DNA of 64,000 nt from Enchytraeus crypticus (lineage: Eukaryota > Annelida > Clitellata > Enchytraeida > Enchytraeidae), in contig CAJHZI010000592.1 of NCBI GenBank assembly GCA_905160935.1, forward strand, positions 145,001 through 209,000, written 5' to 3'. Positions within the stretch are counted from its first letter, which is position 1. Every line of letters begins with the position of its first letter. The notes beneath the pieces are model-generated. The model was not told where the DNA came from. It was given only the letters and a program-made list of their open reading frames with translations, and did no database searches. The translations under genes and the position numbers were made by a program. Shown here one piece after another: positions 30,723-42,548 of this stretch.

Positions 30723-30784
30723 TATAAACCTAGTCAAATATACATGTATAACTCATCCCATATATACAAACAAAGGTTTTACAT

Positions 30785-30798
30785 AAATAAATAAATAA

Positions 30799-30857
<59 letters not shown>

Positions 30858-30900
30858 GGCCCTATATTTATATAATAAATATATTTAATATATATTACAT
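30785..30900. repeat. (AAAT)n and (TA)n microsatellites
   Basis: TAAATAAATAAATAAATA followed by about 60 bases of TA. Confidence 0.95.
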
Positions 30901-30904
30901 ATAT

Positions 30905-31433
30905 CTCTTCCCCGTGTTGTGCTCGGGTGTGGTTGGACCACTGCAGAATAGGGCAACCGCAAACATTCTGCCGCGTGTACGTAAGAGACGACTAAAGGCG
31001 GGAGCTGAGGATGGCAAGAGGGGACCCACCTCACTATGAAATATTACCCCTATGATTAAATGTTACTAATCCACCTAACTGAGGAAGGCAACGGAAAACC
31101 ACCTCAGAAGCTATACTTTTCCCAAGCTGTAATAAATCAATAGTAGAAAGAATTGAAATTTAAATAGTTAAATATCAAAGACTGAATCGTTTGATGTCGA
31201 ATAAAGGTGAAATTATTAGTTGGTAAAGCTAGTGTTCTGAGGAAGGCAACGGGATACAATCGCAGAAGCCATATTTTCCCCAAGCTATAGACTACGTATG
31301 GTATGATTAAGGCACAGACTTTGGAAAGGATTAACTTATTGATCTAAGGAGTGCTCTTATGGAGCGAGAAAACAGACTTTGAGTATGAATATGTATCTTG
31401 AACCTGCCACTTGGCAGTGCACTGAAGAAGAAG

Positions 31434-31440
<7 letters not shown>
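30905..31440 (+). mobile_element. Retrotransposon 3'-end repeat (family C), composite copy
   Basis: Contains CGTAAGAGACGACTAAAGG, GAGGAAGGCAACGGAAAACC and, after 31141, a block ending AACCTGCCACTTGGCAGTGC. The GAGGAAGGCAACGG-type motif recurs at 37.5, 51.9 and 53.2 kb. The order resembles 3' ends of RTE-type retrotransposons, but no coding part is present, so the class is tentative. Confidence 0.6.

Positions 31441-31482
<42 letters not shown>
31440..31482. repeat. (TA)n microsatellite
   Basis: TA dinucleotides directly after the family C 3' end, probably grown from its tail. Confidence 0.95.
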
Positions 31483-31489
<7 letters not shown>

Positions 31490-32295
31490 GATATACAATA
31501 ATAATAATATCAAAGGTTTAACGTTGGTTTCCTCACTAAGGGATGATGTCAGGGAGTCATCCCTGACATCATCCCTGGTTCTACAGCTATGGTGATCATC
31601 TAGATAGATATACAACTGATATCTTCACAAGTTCTACCACTAGGGTGATCAACTAGATAGATATTGAACCGATATCTTCACAAGTTCAGCACTATGATGA
31701 CCAGCTAGATAGATTTATCTAACTCACGAACTCTTCTCTGCTAATTAAATAGAATCACTCAAGGCTGAGATGAAAAGAGAGTGCTGTCGTCATCGTAGAT
31801 GTCAAATTGAATAAATAGCGTGCTGTAATCATCATGGATGGCGAATGGAATAATGCATGAGACCCGAGTAATGCCTGTTGATGTAATAAGATAATGATAT
31901 GAACCTATCAGCGAGGCTTCCTTTCAAGTCAAGCACATAACGTGACGCCAGAACTTCTGACGCAATGTAAATTCACTCCTAGCTTATGAAGTGACAGTAA
32001 AAGCGTCACATTTTTAGACTTGAAGGTGCAACCAATCAGAGCACTGGGTATAAAAGCGTGTTTGCAAGCAAGAGGCTCACGTTTCGAATCTGGTGAGATA
32101 TCGAATTACTTGACCAAGAACAAGACTGACTCTGAACTGACGCTTCACTTCTACTTGCAGGCATATAAACCGAGACTTCTCTTTTATTATATCTCTGTGT
32201 CTTAAAGAAACCCAGCGCTGATGGAGACTTTGATCAACTCTATCGTCGTTGATAGTGTTTTAAGCAGTTATTATCAGCACTGAACTGCTTGTTCG
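31483..32295. other. Intergenic DNA, mostly unique
   Basis: GATGTCAGGGAGTCATCCCT at about 31543 is part of a near-palindrome related to the one at 5908. A direct repeat around GATCATCTAGATAGATATACAACTGATATC is seen twice within 31590-31680. No gene recognised. Confidence 0.5.
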
Positions 32296-32299
32296 AGAA

Positions 32300-32780
32300 T
32301 GAGAGTGGTAACACTGATTTCACTGTTCTAGAGTGGTAACACTGTTCTAGAGTGGTAACACTGTTCTAGAGTGGTAACACTGATTTCACTGTTCTAGAGT
32401 GGTAACACTGTTCTAGAGTGGCAACACACTTCTAGAGTGGTAACACTGTTCTAGAGTGGTAACACTATTCTAGAGTGGTAACACTGATCTAGAGTGGTAA
32501 CACTGTTCTAGAGTGGTAACACTGATCTAGAGTGGTAACACTGATCTAGAGTGGTAACACTGTTGTAGAGTGGTAACATTGATTTAGAGTGGCAGCACTG
32601 TTCTAGAGTGGCAAAACTCTTCTAGAGTGGTAACACTGTTCTAGAGTGGTAACACTGATCTAGAGTGGTAACACTGATCTAGAGTGGTAACATTGTTCTA
32701 GAGTGGTAACACTGATCTAGAGTGGTAACACTGATCTAGAGTGGTAACACTGTTGTAGAGTGGTAACATTGATCTAGAAT
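32300..32780 (+). repeat. 20-bp minisatellite
   Basis: About twenty-four copies of TCTAGAGTGGTAACACTGAT or TCTAGAGTGGTAACACTGTT. Confidence 0.96.
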
Positions 32781-33248
32781 GGTAGCGCTGTAGAGCTATT
32801 AGCACGCTACGAGAAACTCAATTCAGTCAGGATCAGAATTCAACCTGTGAGAGACCCCCCTCCCCTCCTCCCTTCCCACTGTGTCTACAGTACCATCCAC
32901 GTGATCTTAAATGAAATCATCTCTGCCTCTAATCTCATCGAGCAGTAGCAAGGTACCGATCCTCTTCCACCAGTGGTTGTGGAGTGTGGCCTTCTATAGT
33001 CTGTCAGAGACGTCCCTGACATTGAGTTTATATGAAAAAACATGTAGGTAACATATTGCTAATGAAAAGTATAACAATGAACGAATGTTTTCATACATCA
33101 ATATTCTTCAGACTTATAAAGGTGTAGCGTTGTCATTTCACACATGCAGCAGACGGTTTTTTAACTCTCAACGACTGTCCCAATATTGTCTCTATGGTTT
33201 GATTTCAACTCTCCATACCTACGTCATTAGTTACTAGTGAATACGGTC
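32781..33248. other. Unique intergenic DNA
   Basis: Contains the palindrome relative GTCAGAGACGTCCCTGAC at 33003-33020. Nothing else recognised. Confidence 0.5.
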
Positions 33249-33249
33249 T

Positions 33250-33362
33250 ATATGACGTAACGACCACGTCACGACCACGTCACAACAACGTCACGACACG
33301 TCACGACCACGTCACGACACGTCACGATCACGTCACGATGACACGTCACGACCACGTCACTT
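33250..33362 (+). repeat. CACGTCACGAC tandem repeat
   Basis: About eleven CGTCACGACCA-type units, each containing the CRE/E-box-like core CACGTCA. Confidence 0.9.
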
Positions 33363-33714
33363 ATCAGATCTTCTAAGCCCCGCTAGCACTGTTCAACGCC
33401 ACCTGTGTCTCTGACAGTTCAATTAGCTACAAAACAGACGTTAAACTCAGCTTTGTGACAAGGGCTGAGCCATTGGGCTGACAGACCTGACCTCACAAGC
33501 AGTGTCACAGTTTCACAGTGTCACAGTGTCACGAGCAGCTCGGCCACATCTAAACTAATTACACGTGACGTACGGAGCTGTCAGGCATTCCTAATAGTTT
33601 TCCCTCTAACCATTCTAACTCCCCCCCCCTCAGTCCATACATTGCCGTCCTTTCCATACCCATTCAGGGTTTACGGGGTGGCGACCGACCCCTACTTTCA
33701 ATTTTCTGCCTAAA

Positions 33715-33918
33715 AAGCTAATATTAACGACAGTTTCCTCACTCGAAAGCGATGTCAGTAACGGGAAAGCGAAGAAAAATCTGGTAAAGCTAATGTTAAC
33801 GTCAGTTTCCTCACTCGAAGGCGATGCCAGTGACCGGCGAGCCCAGGATTTGAACTCCGCACATGCTGATCCGCGGTCGAGTATCTCACCGACATCGCCA
33901 CTGGTTCCAGCCGATGTA
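33715..33918 (-). mobile_element. SINE family 1 copy with duplicated tail
   Basis: Full minus-strand copy (about 33788-33918) plus a second tail block at 33715-33785 (AGTTTCCTCACTCGAAAGCG), consistent with insertion next to an older fragment or tail slippage. Confidence 0.85.
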
Positions 33919-34049
33919 AAAACGAGAAAGTATAGAAAAATCAAAGCAAGATAGCATCTGTACTAAGTTACCCTAACTCCCCCCCCCTCACCTACTTTAC
34001 TGTTGAAGATGTTAAACACTCTCTGTAATAAGTCACTGTGATAGAAATA

Positions 34050-34325
34050 TGCCGAGTGTCTCAGTAGCTCAGTGGTTACAGGAGTCAGGTTGTGTCACGA
34101 AAGGGCAGATCATGAGGTGAATTAAAACCTCATGGGTTCGAATCCCAGCCACGCTGACCTGAGAGCAAAATCTCGGATTTCACTGTACTGGTTATACGGA
34201 AAATGGAATAAATTGCCTAACGGTTTAAACGTATAGTATGAAAAGTAATAGATAACAACGTAGTTGATCATTTCATTATAGTGCGTGTTATTATTGACTG
34301 ATGTCTTTACGACAGAAATGATCAA
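34050..34325 (+). mobile_element. tRNA-derived SINE family 2 copy
   Basis: A-box-like CAGTAGCTCAGTGGTTACAG, B-box GGGTTCGAATCCCAGCC, body GGAATAAATTGCCTAACGGT and tail GTTGATCATTTCATTATAGT. About 40 bases are inserted between A and B boxes relative to a tRNA. A reverse copy lies at 38.06-38.25 kb. Confidence 0.8.
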
Positions 34326-35120
34326 CCCCACGAAAAAATAGAAATCGTTTATATTTTGACTGATTGAAGCTTTATTGATTGATTGATTGATTGATTTGCC
34401 TAGCTAGTTGCATCTAGATGCATTAAGCATCTAGACGCTGAGTTACTGCTATTTCACGTGACTCTATTGGAATGGAGATAAGATCCTACGCTGTACTGAA
34501 TGCTACAAGCAGCACAAGATCCGCAACATGGAATGGATTAAAATTAAATCCCTGTTTTAATCCCAACATCGTGAATTAGTGTGGGACCATATTTTACTCG
34601 AGTTTTGTTATCAACATTAATATTTCATTGGGTTAGGTTTCATTGTTATTTCTAAGCTGATATAGAAACGCTGATACATAGACAATCATTTCCAATCCGT
34701 TAGTCCGTGTTTAGAAGTGGATAATAACAAAAAACCATCCCGAGAGTAACCCAGATCAACTTGAGTGGTTTGCTGGTGGACATATGGAAAACCTGCGTAT
34801 GGTAAGAAACAGAGATCTGCTCTTAACAGAGCTTTGTTTTGTGTTGTATGGAGATTAAGAGACTTCTTGTTGATGTGATGAATGGAAAAGAGATGAAGGA
34901 ATTGTAGGAGTGTTGAACAATTCTCATTAAAATCTAAATCATTGAGACAGCACTTTAATTACGACGCAATTGTTGAGAAGAGTGAAATGGTGAAGACTGA
35001 TTGAGAGAGTGAGAGAGAGAGAGAGATAGAGAGAGAAATACTGAGAGAAGCAGAGGCATAGAAATAGAGAGAGAGAGAGTGAGAGAAAAACATAAAAGTG
35101 GCAGACAGACAGAGATGTCT
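34326..35120. other. Unique intergenic DNA with short GA runs
   Basis: A short ATTG run at 34370-34395 and GAGA tracts at 35000-35085. No gene recognised. Confidence 0.5.
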
Positions 35121-35124
35121 CTCT

Positions 35125-35647
35125 GATTAGCGTTAGGTGAGGGTTAAGATGAGGGTTAGGGTTAGGGTTAGTGTTAGGGTTAGAGTTAGGATTAGGGTTA
35201 GGATTAGTTTTAGGTTAGGGTTAGGGTTAGGTTAGGTTTAGGGTTATGGTTAGGGTTAGGAATAGTGTTAGGTTAGGGTTAGGGTTAGGGTTAGGGTTAG
35301 GTTTAGGGTTAGAGTTAGTAGTAGTGTTAGATTAGAGTTAGGGTTAAGATTAGGGTTAGGGTTAGGGTTAAGAGTTATGGTCTGGGTTTGAGCTAGGATT
35401 TGTTTTAGGTTTATGGTTAGGGTTAGGGTTAGAGTTCGGTCTGTGTTTGGGTTGGGTTAGGATTAGAGTTAGGTAAGGGTTATGGTTAGGTTTAAGATTT
35501 GGTTAGGGTTATTGTTAGGGTTTGGTTAGGGTTAGAATTAGGGTTATGGTGATCTAAGAACTTAGATTTAGGGCTAAGATTAGGGTTAAAGTTTTAGGAT
35601 TAGGGTTAGGGTTAGGGTTAGGGTTAGGGTTAGGTTAGGGTTAGGGG

Positions 35648-35683
<36 letters not shown>

Positions 35684-35910
35684 TTACGGTTAGGATTAGG
35701 GTTAGGTTAGGATTAGGGTTAGGTTACGGTTAGAATTAGGGTTAGGTTAGGGTTAGGATTAGGTTACAGTTAGGATTAGGGTTAGGTTTGGATTTGGGTT
35801 AGGTTACGGTTAGGATTAGGGTTAGGTTAGGATTAGGGTTAGTGTTAGTGTTAGGGTTAGGTTTAGGGTTAGGATTAATGTTAGGTTAGTGTTTGGATGA
35901 GGTTTAGGGG
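35125..35910 (+). repeat. Degenerate interstitial telomeric repeat (TTAGGG)n
   Basis: About 780 bases dominated by GGGTTAGGGTTAGG with frequent one-base changes (TTAGGA, TTAGAG, TTAGTG, GTTAGGTTAGGG). Flanked on both sides by ordinary intergenic DNA, so not a chromosome end. Confidence 0.93.
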
Positions 35911-36765
35911 TGCGAGAGAGAGAAAGAGAGAGACTGAAAGACCTAGCGAGATGTACGGAGATAGAGCGAGAGAGAGAAAGAGAGATATTGTTTGTGATAA
36001 CGGCACGGATGAGAGTGAAGTATTGCGTTCTTATCAAATCTTGAACTAACGTGAAATACACTACAGGGAAATCCCAGCTAAATATAGAACTACCCCTCCC
36101 CGCTGCAGTCAGTATGAAGAACTAAAGACTGTAGTCCGCTAGATAGCATCTATCTAACTGTTCCCCTGTGAAACCATTGAGCCAGTGAGACGGGCATTGC
36201 AATAGCATTGCATTATCGTTATCAGAGGCTTAGTGGTTTAGATTTCCTTAGAACCTGCATGTTCCATAATTCTATGAAATGAAAATCTTAACTGAATGAA
36301 ATGCCCCATTCAGTCATTGCATCAAAACAAAATAGTACTATAATAATAAATGTTTTTTAATGTTTATTTTTGCAACTGTCTTTTAATACACGTTTACTAT
36401 TTACATGTCTCTATCTAGAAAACACTCAACAAGTAGAATAGTATATCTGTCTCAAGCTCAGTTCTCAGCTTTTCCTCAATTTCAATGAAGCAGTAATCTA
36501 TCTTTTTCCTTTCTTCAACTGATTATATCATTAATTTACCATCATTAAACTGTCAATATATCACTTACCGATTAGGCGTAGGTTAGACTATTGGCAGACT
36601 CAAGGAATGTACTTACCTTTGATTCGGTTGAAGACCTCCGCTATTTAAAAGTGGCTAAGAGTGAATGTATAATATCCTCATTGTCTTAACCGTTCAACAG
36701 AATATAATGTATTATACTGTGTAAAGTTTTACTTTTACCAATGTTAAGATGTTATTATACTAAAG
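35911..36765. other. Unique intergenic DNA
   Basis: GAGA runs to about 35985, then non-repetitive AT-rich sequence. No gene recognised. Confidence 0.5.
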
Positions 36766-36767
36766 AA

Positions 36768-37032
36768 AGGGATACGGCGTAACGGTTAGAACGTTCGTCT
36801 CGGAAGCAAGTGAACTGGTTTCAAGGCTCAGTTTAATCAACAATTAAATGATATAGGGCCCATGGAAGGCCAATCATGTTCAGAGCTTGCTGCTGAATGC
36901 GTTGTCTAAAAAAGATACATATATTCTTGGAAAGGCTTCAAACTACATGCCAGGAATATGTAAAGCAGTCTCGAAGACCGATCACTGGCTAGGACACTGC
37001 TATAGAAACGGTATAGTAAGCGTATGACTGGC
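36768..37032 (+). mobile_element. tRNA-derived SINE family 3 copy
   Basis: Head GGATACGGCGTAACGGTTAG, weak B-box GGTTTCAAGGCTC, then GGGCCCATGGAAGG, TGCCAGGAATATGTAAAGCA and 3' end GACACTGCTATAGAAACGG. It aligns block for block with the copy at 7500-7770. Confidence 0.75.
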
Positions 37033-37209
37033 ACGTGATGCTACGATGCGATTTAGATCAGTCTGATGTTGCTGTTGTTTCGATGAAGAAATATCTCGTT
37101 GTTCCAGCCAATCAAAATCCCATCAATCAATCAAGACAGCATCTGCAGCAAATCTACTTTCATTCAAATGCAGTCTCCCTAGTGTCTTAGTGACAAATAT
37201 TAGATTAAT

Positions 37210-37332
37210 TCGACTGACTTCTTAGCGCGCTAGACACGCAGCCAAGAGGTTGCGTGGTTCAAATCCTATGCAAGCGTTCACTATCACAAAGTAATCTTAG
37301 GTTAGTAAAGACGAAATTACGTTAACACTAGC
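37210..37332 (+). mobile_element. SINE family 1-like copy, diverged
   Basis: Head CGCTAGACACGCAGCC, B-box GTGGTTCAAATCCTATGC and tail TTACGTTAACACTAGC. It abuts the reverse family C element. Confidence 0.6.
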
Positions 37333-37640
37333 TTTCTTCTTCTTCAGTGCACTGTCAAGTGGCAGGTTCAAGGTACATATTCATACTCAAAGTCTGTTTT
37401 CTCGCTCCATAAGAGCACTCCTTAGATCAACAAGTTAATCCTTTCCAAAGTCTGTGCCTTAACCATACCATACGTAGTCTATAGCTTGGGGAAAATATGG
37501 CTTCTGAGATTGTATCCCGTTGCCTTCCTCAGAACACTAGCTTTACCAACTAATAATTTCACCTTCATTCAACATCAAACGATTCAGTCTTGGATATTTA
37601 ACTATTTAAATTTCAATTCTTTCTACTATTGACTTATTGA
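37333..37640 (-). mobile_element. Retrotransposon 3'-end repeat (family C), inverted partner
   Basis: Reverse complement of 31141-31435 with only about ten differences over some 300 bases, including CCGTTGCCTTCCTCAG and AGTGCACTGTCAAGTGGCAG. Confidence 0.85.
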
Positions 37641-37886
37641 CTTTTATTTTTGAAATAATAATGTAAAACCTTAAGAGTTGCTAATAACACTTTAATTAAA
37701 ACACCATGCAGACTCGCCCCTAGCAATTCGAGATCTTCAAGATTTAAAGAGCCTCGGAAACATAACTTCGTAGAATTTCTACATTGGTGCTTTTAATATA
37801 AATATGAAAAAAATACATGAATGTAAGCGATTATGATATCCTAAGTTTTCAGAATTTTTTCCAAATTGAAAAAAAATTAAATCAAA

Positions 37887-37917
<31 letters not shown>

Positions 37918-38060
37918 TTAAAACAAGTGAACTTGCTAAGTTGAAGTGCAGCTACTCGAGATCCTCTAGTTTAAATGTGCCACTAGAGAAGAAGGCCCTA
38001 TACGTTACAGTTCTCAATACACAATATCCCTGATAGGGAGCCAAGGTTTAAAAAGTAAAA
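37641..38060. other. AT-rich intergenic DNA
   Basis: A-rich AAATAAAAATAA tract at about 37865-37925. No gene recognised. Confidence 0.5.
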
Positions 38061-38063
38061 AAG

Positions 38064-38250
38064 TAAACACGCATTATAGTGAAATGATCAACTATGTTGA
38101 TATCTATCACTTTTAATACCACGTGTTTAAACCGTTAGGCAATTTATTCCATTTTCCATATAACCAGTCCAGTGAATGTCTGAGATTTTACTCTCAGATC
38201 AGCTTGGCTGGGATTCGAACCCACGGGGTTCAATCAACCTCAGAATCTGT
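38064..38250 (-). mobile_element. tRNA-derived SINE family 2 copy, 3' part
   Basis: Reverse complement of 34130-34300 at roughly 85-90 percent identity, with GGTTCGAATCCCAGCCA and GGAATAAATTGCCTAACGG. Confidence 0.8.
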
Positions 38251-38640
38251 CATTTAAAACTTCATGACGTTACCCCTATGCTATTAAGACGTCAATAGGT
38301 CAATAGTCCTCTGACTGATAATCCAGAGAGGTCGATAGATCGATTGATCAAGAGTTCATATTCATTGATTGTCCATATATATATATATATAGATCGATAA
38401 ATCAATAGTCCCTATGAAATCGATAGTCCAGTTAGAACGATTGATCTAAAGATCTCTCCTCTCTCTCTCTCTCTACTATTCTGTCAATTAACATGTACAA
38501 TATACATATATTCCTACCCCCATTCAGTTGTCAAGCTCTATAATGAGCGCTCCATCGATTAACTAATTAATTTCTTCGCAAACAGACCATGCTTTAACAT
38601 AAAGCATAAAACAAGCGAAAGGCTACCTAAGGCCTATATA
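38251..38640. other. Intergenic DNA
   Basis: A short TA run at 38375-38395 and a CT run at 38460-38475; otherwise unique. No gene recognised. Confidence 0.5.
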
Positions 38641-38698
38641 CAAGTATATATATACATGTATATACATGTATATATATGCATGTATATATATATACATT

Positions 38699-38745
<47 letters not shown>
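38640..38745. repeat. (TA)n with TACATGTA interruptions
   Basis: Simple repeat of the same type as at 24.7 and 26.7 kb. Confidence 0.95.
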
Positions 38746-38837
38746 GTCTCGTTTGCACACACGACGCTGTGTATAAACTGTATGAGACAGAGATATGAGA
38801 CTGTAAGGAATATGCGTGGCTGACTAACATGGGTCCT

Positions 38838-39105
38838 ACATCCATTCCTCCCTCCCTCTCTCTCTCTCTCTCTCTCTATCTGCCTCTCTACCTTTCTTTC
38901 TTTTTTCTCTCTCTCTTCTCTTCTCTCTCTCTCTCGTCTCTCTCTCTTCTCTCTTTCTCTCTCGCTATGTATGTATATATCTTGCTATTTCTCTGACACT
39001 CTAACTAATTCTCTCTGCCATATATATCATTTTCTATGGCTTTCTCTCTTCTCTCTCTCTCTCTCTCTCTCAAATTCTCTATCTATCTCTGTCTGTCTAG
39101 GTTCT
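38838..39105 (+). repeat. (CT)n pyrimidine tract
   Basis: CTCTCT with TTTCT and TATAT interruptions. Confidence 0.93.
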
Positions 39106-39329
39106 TGAACTCTTCACTTTCACTTCATGTTTTATTTGCTCTCTTTCCTTAGATCTCTTTTTCATTAGCCGCTGCTCTCTGTATTCGAATCAGTCAATCA
39201 TTCATTCATTCATTCGTTCATTCGTTCATTCATTCAGACTGCCCAACTCTTGAATGTCCCGTGTTTTATTCCTTCATTCCCTGTCTTCCACAATCCATCA
39301 TTTCCACTGAAACACTACAGCATCAGACC

Positions 39330-39615
39330 CCTGGACACCAGTGGACACAGCTAGTGGACACAGCTAGTGGACACAGCTAGTGGACACACCTACTGGACAC
39401 ATCTAGTGGACAACCTAGTGGACACCAGTGGACACAGCTAGTGGACACAGCTAGTGGACACAGCTAGTGGACACAGCTAGTGGACACACCTAGTGGACAC
39501 CAGTGCACACCAGTGCACACAGCTAGTGGACACAGCTAGTGGACACAGCTAGTGGACACAGCTAGTGGACACTGATGTCCACTAGTGTCCACTAGTGTAC
39601 ACCAGTGGACACGTG
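39330..39615 (+). repeat. 13-bp minisatellite
   Basis: About twenty GTGGACACAGCTA units with ACACCAGTG variants; near 39570-39600 the array flips to TGTCCACTAG, the reverse complement. Confidence 0.95.
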
Positions 39616-42130
39616 AAGACACCAGTGGGGTATATTGTGGCTCAGCCCTTAGCTCATGGCACCTTCAGTAGCTCATCTCTGTGACTCAGTTGATAAAGGC
39701 GACTCAGGATTTATATAGCGCGTAACAATGTTTGTCGCATCAAACAGTCAAATCTGATTTATCAGCAGACTAAATCAGTTGACCCCTGCGCTCTGGGATA
39801 TCCACCAATAGCACACTCTGTTACATATTAATTTTGACCAATAGAAAGACGTGTTACAGAAATCACTGGATTATTTTACGGTTGATTGTGCAGCTGATAA
39901 GAGATAGAGACAGAATGTTGCCATGCAGGCGACTAGAAACAGAAGTTACTCCTTATGTGCATAGCTACATCTTTCATACTAAATACTTGTAGATCTACTG
40001 AATGCTCGTTGCTTGCTAATGGCTGCAGTTTACTGCGCAGAGATAAAGCTGACGATTTTCCTTAGAGTTCAATAATAGTTGCATAGTCGTAGTGTAGACC
40101 AATATGTTGTGCATGTGCGGAGTGTATGTGTACACTATAAGTGTATGTTCGGGTGTGTATACATGCGATTGTGTGTATGTTCATATGTGTTTGTATAATT
40201 ATGTTTGTCAGTATGTCAGTGTAGGCTTATGTGTACTTCTGACCACCCGGAGAGAATGCTATTACTCAAAATACCTTTGATAACCTCTATGTGCTGTATT
40301 ATGTTCTAGTATTCACCAGTGATTAACCTTCCTCACTCACTACAATTGGAGTAGGCCTACCGAAGATTGCTCCCTGAGCCTTTCTGTCAATTCTGCAAGG
40401 ATAAAAGACAGGGAAAATCGTTGCGTTATTTCAGTATGGTTGACTTCACTGTATTAACACAGGGCTAGCTAGCACTGTATTAACACAGGCTAGCAGTGTA
40501 CTAAATGGGTTTCTAAGTTCTTTTAGGATTCTTTGTATTTAGATCATTTATGTGTAAGTTAGATATTAGCTTCTAGCCAACTGAGTTCATCATTAGGAGT
40601 CCTGAAAGAAGTGTAAGATCACAGAATGAGTCCCTATCAAACAGTTCCTTGGACTTGGTCTCCAGTTTATGTTCACCGGACGACAGCAGGACATGATATG
40701 AGCAGTCAGTCCGGGCTGGGTGGAGAAAGCAAGTCCATGGAACCCGGTCATTCGCTCAGCGAGGATTTCAATAAACTCTGTTCGAACCAATCGACCGTTA
40801 AACGATGAAATGACGCGGAAGATTTTCTCCAGTTTTCCTATTTTATCTAAAAATAGTCGCCGACTACTCTTGTCGGTTGATAACCCCGAGGCTAACCAAC
40901 GTCCCAGTCCTTATCTGAAACTTAAACTTCTCCCTAATTAGACCTTCGCTGTAGCCCAATCAGCTTTCCCTTGTTTTCAAGATATAGTATAGGCTCCTCC
41001 CCAGTCCCATCTGAGAGCTTAGGCTCCTTTCCTGTTCTATGTGAGAGCTTAGGCTCCTCCCCCTCGACATGTGAGTCATGTATTAGTCATGTATTAATCA
41101 TGCATTAGTCATGTGTGAGCCATGTATTAATCATGTAGTAGTCATGATGTATTAGCATATCTTCGCATTATGTATCAGCATCACGGCCACTTTTAGAAAT
41201 AGTAAAATGATCATGCCAGTAGGATCAGTTAAATTAATCAGTTAAATCATTGATCAGTTAAACAAATGTCACATGACGACAGTGTTGACGAATTATCAGG
41301 AGAAGAAAAGATCAAAGTCCAGTTCAATTTCTTTTCTTGAGAGAAAAGCAGCTAAGAATGTCCACGCAGAGTGAACTATAGACTGCTGACACCTGGTGAA
41401 CGCTTAGTATTATTGACGCTCAGATTTATAATTACTTGTATCGCTCGTAATTTCATTAGACTTTAACACAGTGTAATGTATTTGCTATTTACATAATTGA
41501 TTGTTTTTCAGTTCCATCATGGAAGTCCGCTAGAGGACTGAAATTTCATTAACTAAAAGTTTAAATTATCTTGTTCATGTCTAGCAAATGGAATTAGTGG
41601 CATCTCTCTGCATCTTCTGATAACTCAATATTAAAGTTTAGTCGTCTCCTAAAACACTAGCGGAAACTTTGCTTGTCTGGACGATTATATTTCTAAAAGT
41701 AATGATGCAGTTCTTGTGCAATAAGTTAATTCACAGAAAAATGAGGTTAAAAAGTTAGTTCACAAAAGTTTTCGGTTATAAATAAGTTACTCTAAACAAG
41801 GTGAATATTGATAGGTTAATTTAATAAAAATTAAGTTGATTAAAAAAGGTGAAGATTGGTAAGTTAATTTAATCGATTGAGATGGAGGTAGACATCTGAT
41901 AAAATTAGTACGATCTTCTAACATGAACACTAAAGGTTTCAGTTATTGTTTCGTGATTGTTATTACAGTTGCGACTTCAAATTTGTATTTTTCAAAGAGA
42001 AATAATAAAGATCGATAAATGCATTGCTAGTTGTTGTTGTATCTCTGACTCCAGTATTGATTTAAGCGCGGTATGACTTCACGTCAAGCCTTTAATCTTA
42101 TCACTATCTCTAACACCATCACTAATAAAT
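39616..42130. other. Mostly unique intergenic DNA
   Basis: About 2.5 kb without recognisable genes. Short repeats: ACTGTATTAACACAGG twice near 40445-40490, GAGAGCTTAGGCTCCT twice near 41010-41060, and TCATGTATTAGTCATG units at 41070-41155. Open frames around 40.6-40.9 kb lack homology. Confidence 0.5.
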
Positions 42131-42134
42131 CTAC

Positions 42135-42548
42135 TGCTACAAGAGCCAGCAGCTGTATCTACAGCAGCTGTTAGAAGCAACCAGTATCAGTAGCAGCTGT
42201 ATCTACAGCAGCTGTTAGCACTAGTAGTATCAGTAGCAGCTGTATCTAGGCCTACATGTACAGCAGCTGTTAACAGCAGTAGCTCAGCTGTTAGCAGCTG
42301 TCGCTCAGCTGTTACCAGCAGTCTCTCAGCTGTTAGCAGCTATCGCTTAGCTGTTAGCAGCTGTAACTCAGCTGTGAACAGCTGTAACTCAGCTGTGAAC
42401 AGCTGTTCGCTAAGCTATTAGTAGCTGTCGATCAGTTGTTGATAGCAGTAGCTCAGCTGTTAACAGCTGTATCTCAGTTGTTAGCAGCTGAGCTAGTGCT
42501 ATCAACAGCTGAGCTACAGCTGCTAGCAGCTGTAGCTCAGCTGTTATC
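42135..42548 (+). repeat. CAGCTG-rich minisatellite
   Basis: Units such as CAGCTGTTAGCAGCTGTAAC in changing combinations; more than twenty CAGCTG E-box hexamers in 400 bases. Confidence 0.9.

Noticed and set aside
40593..40941. Overlapping open frames on both strands
   Set aside because: Short, mutually overlapping, no domain and no codon pattern distinguishing one strand.
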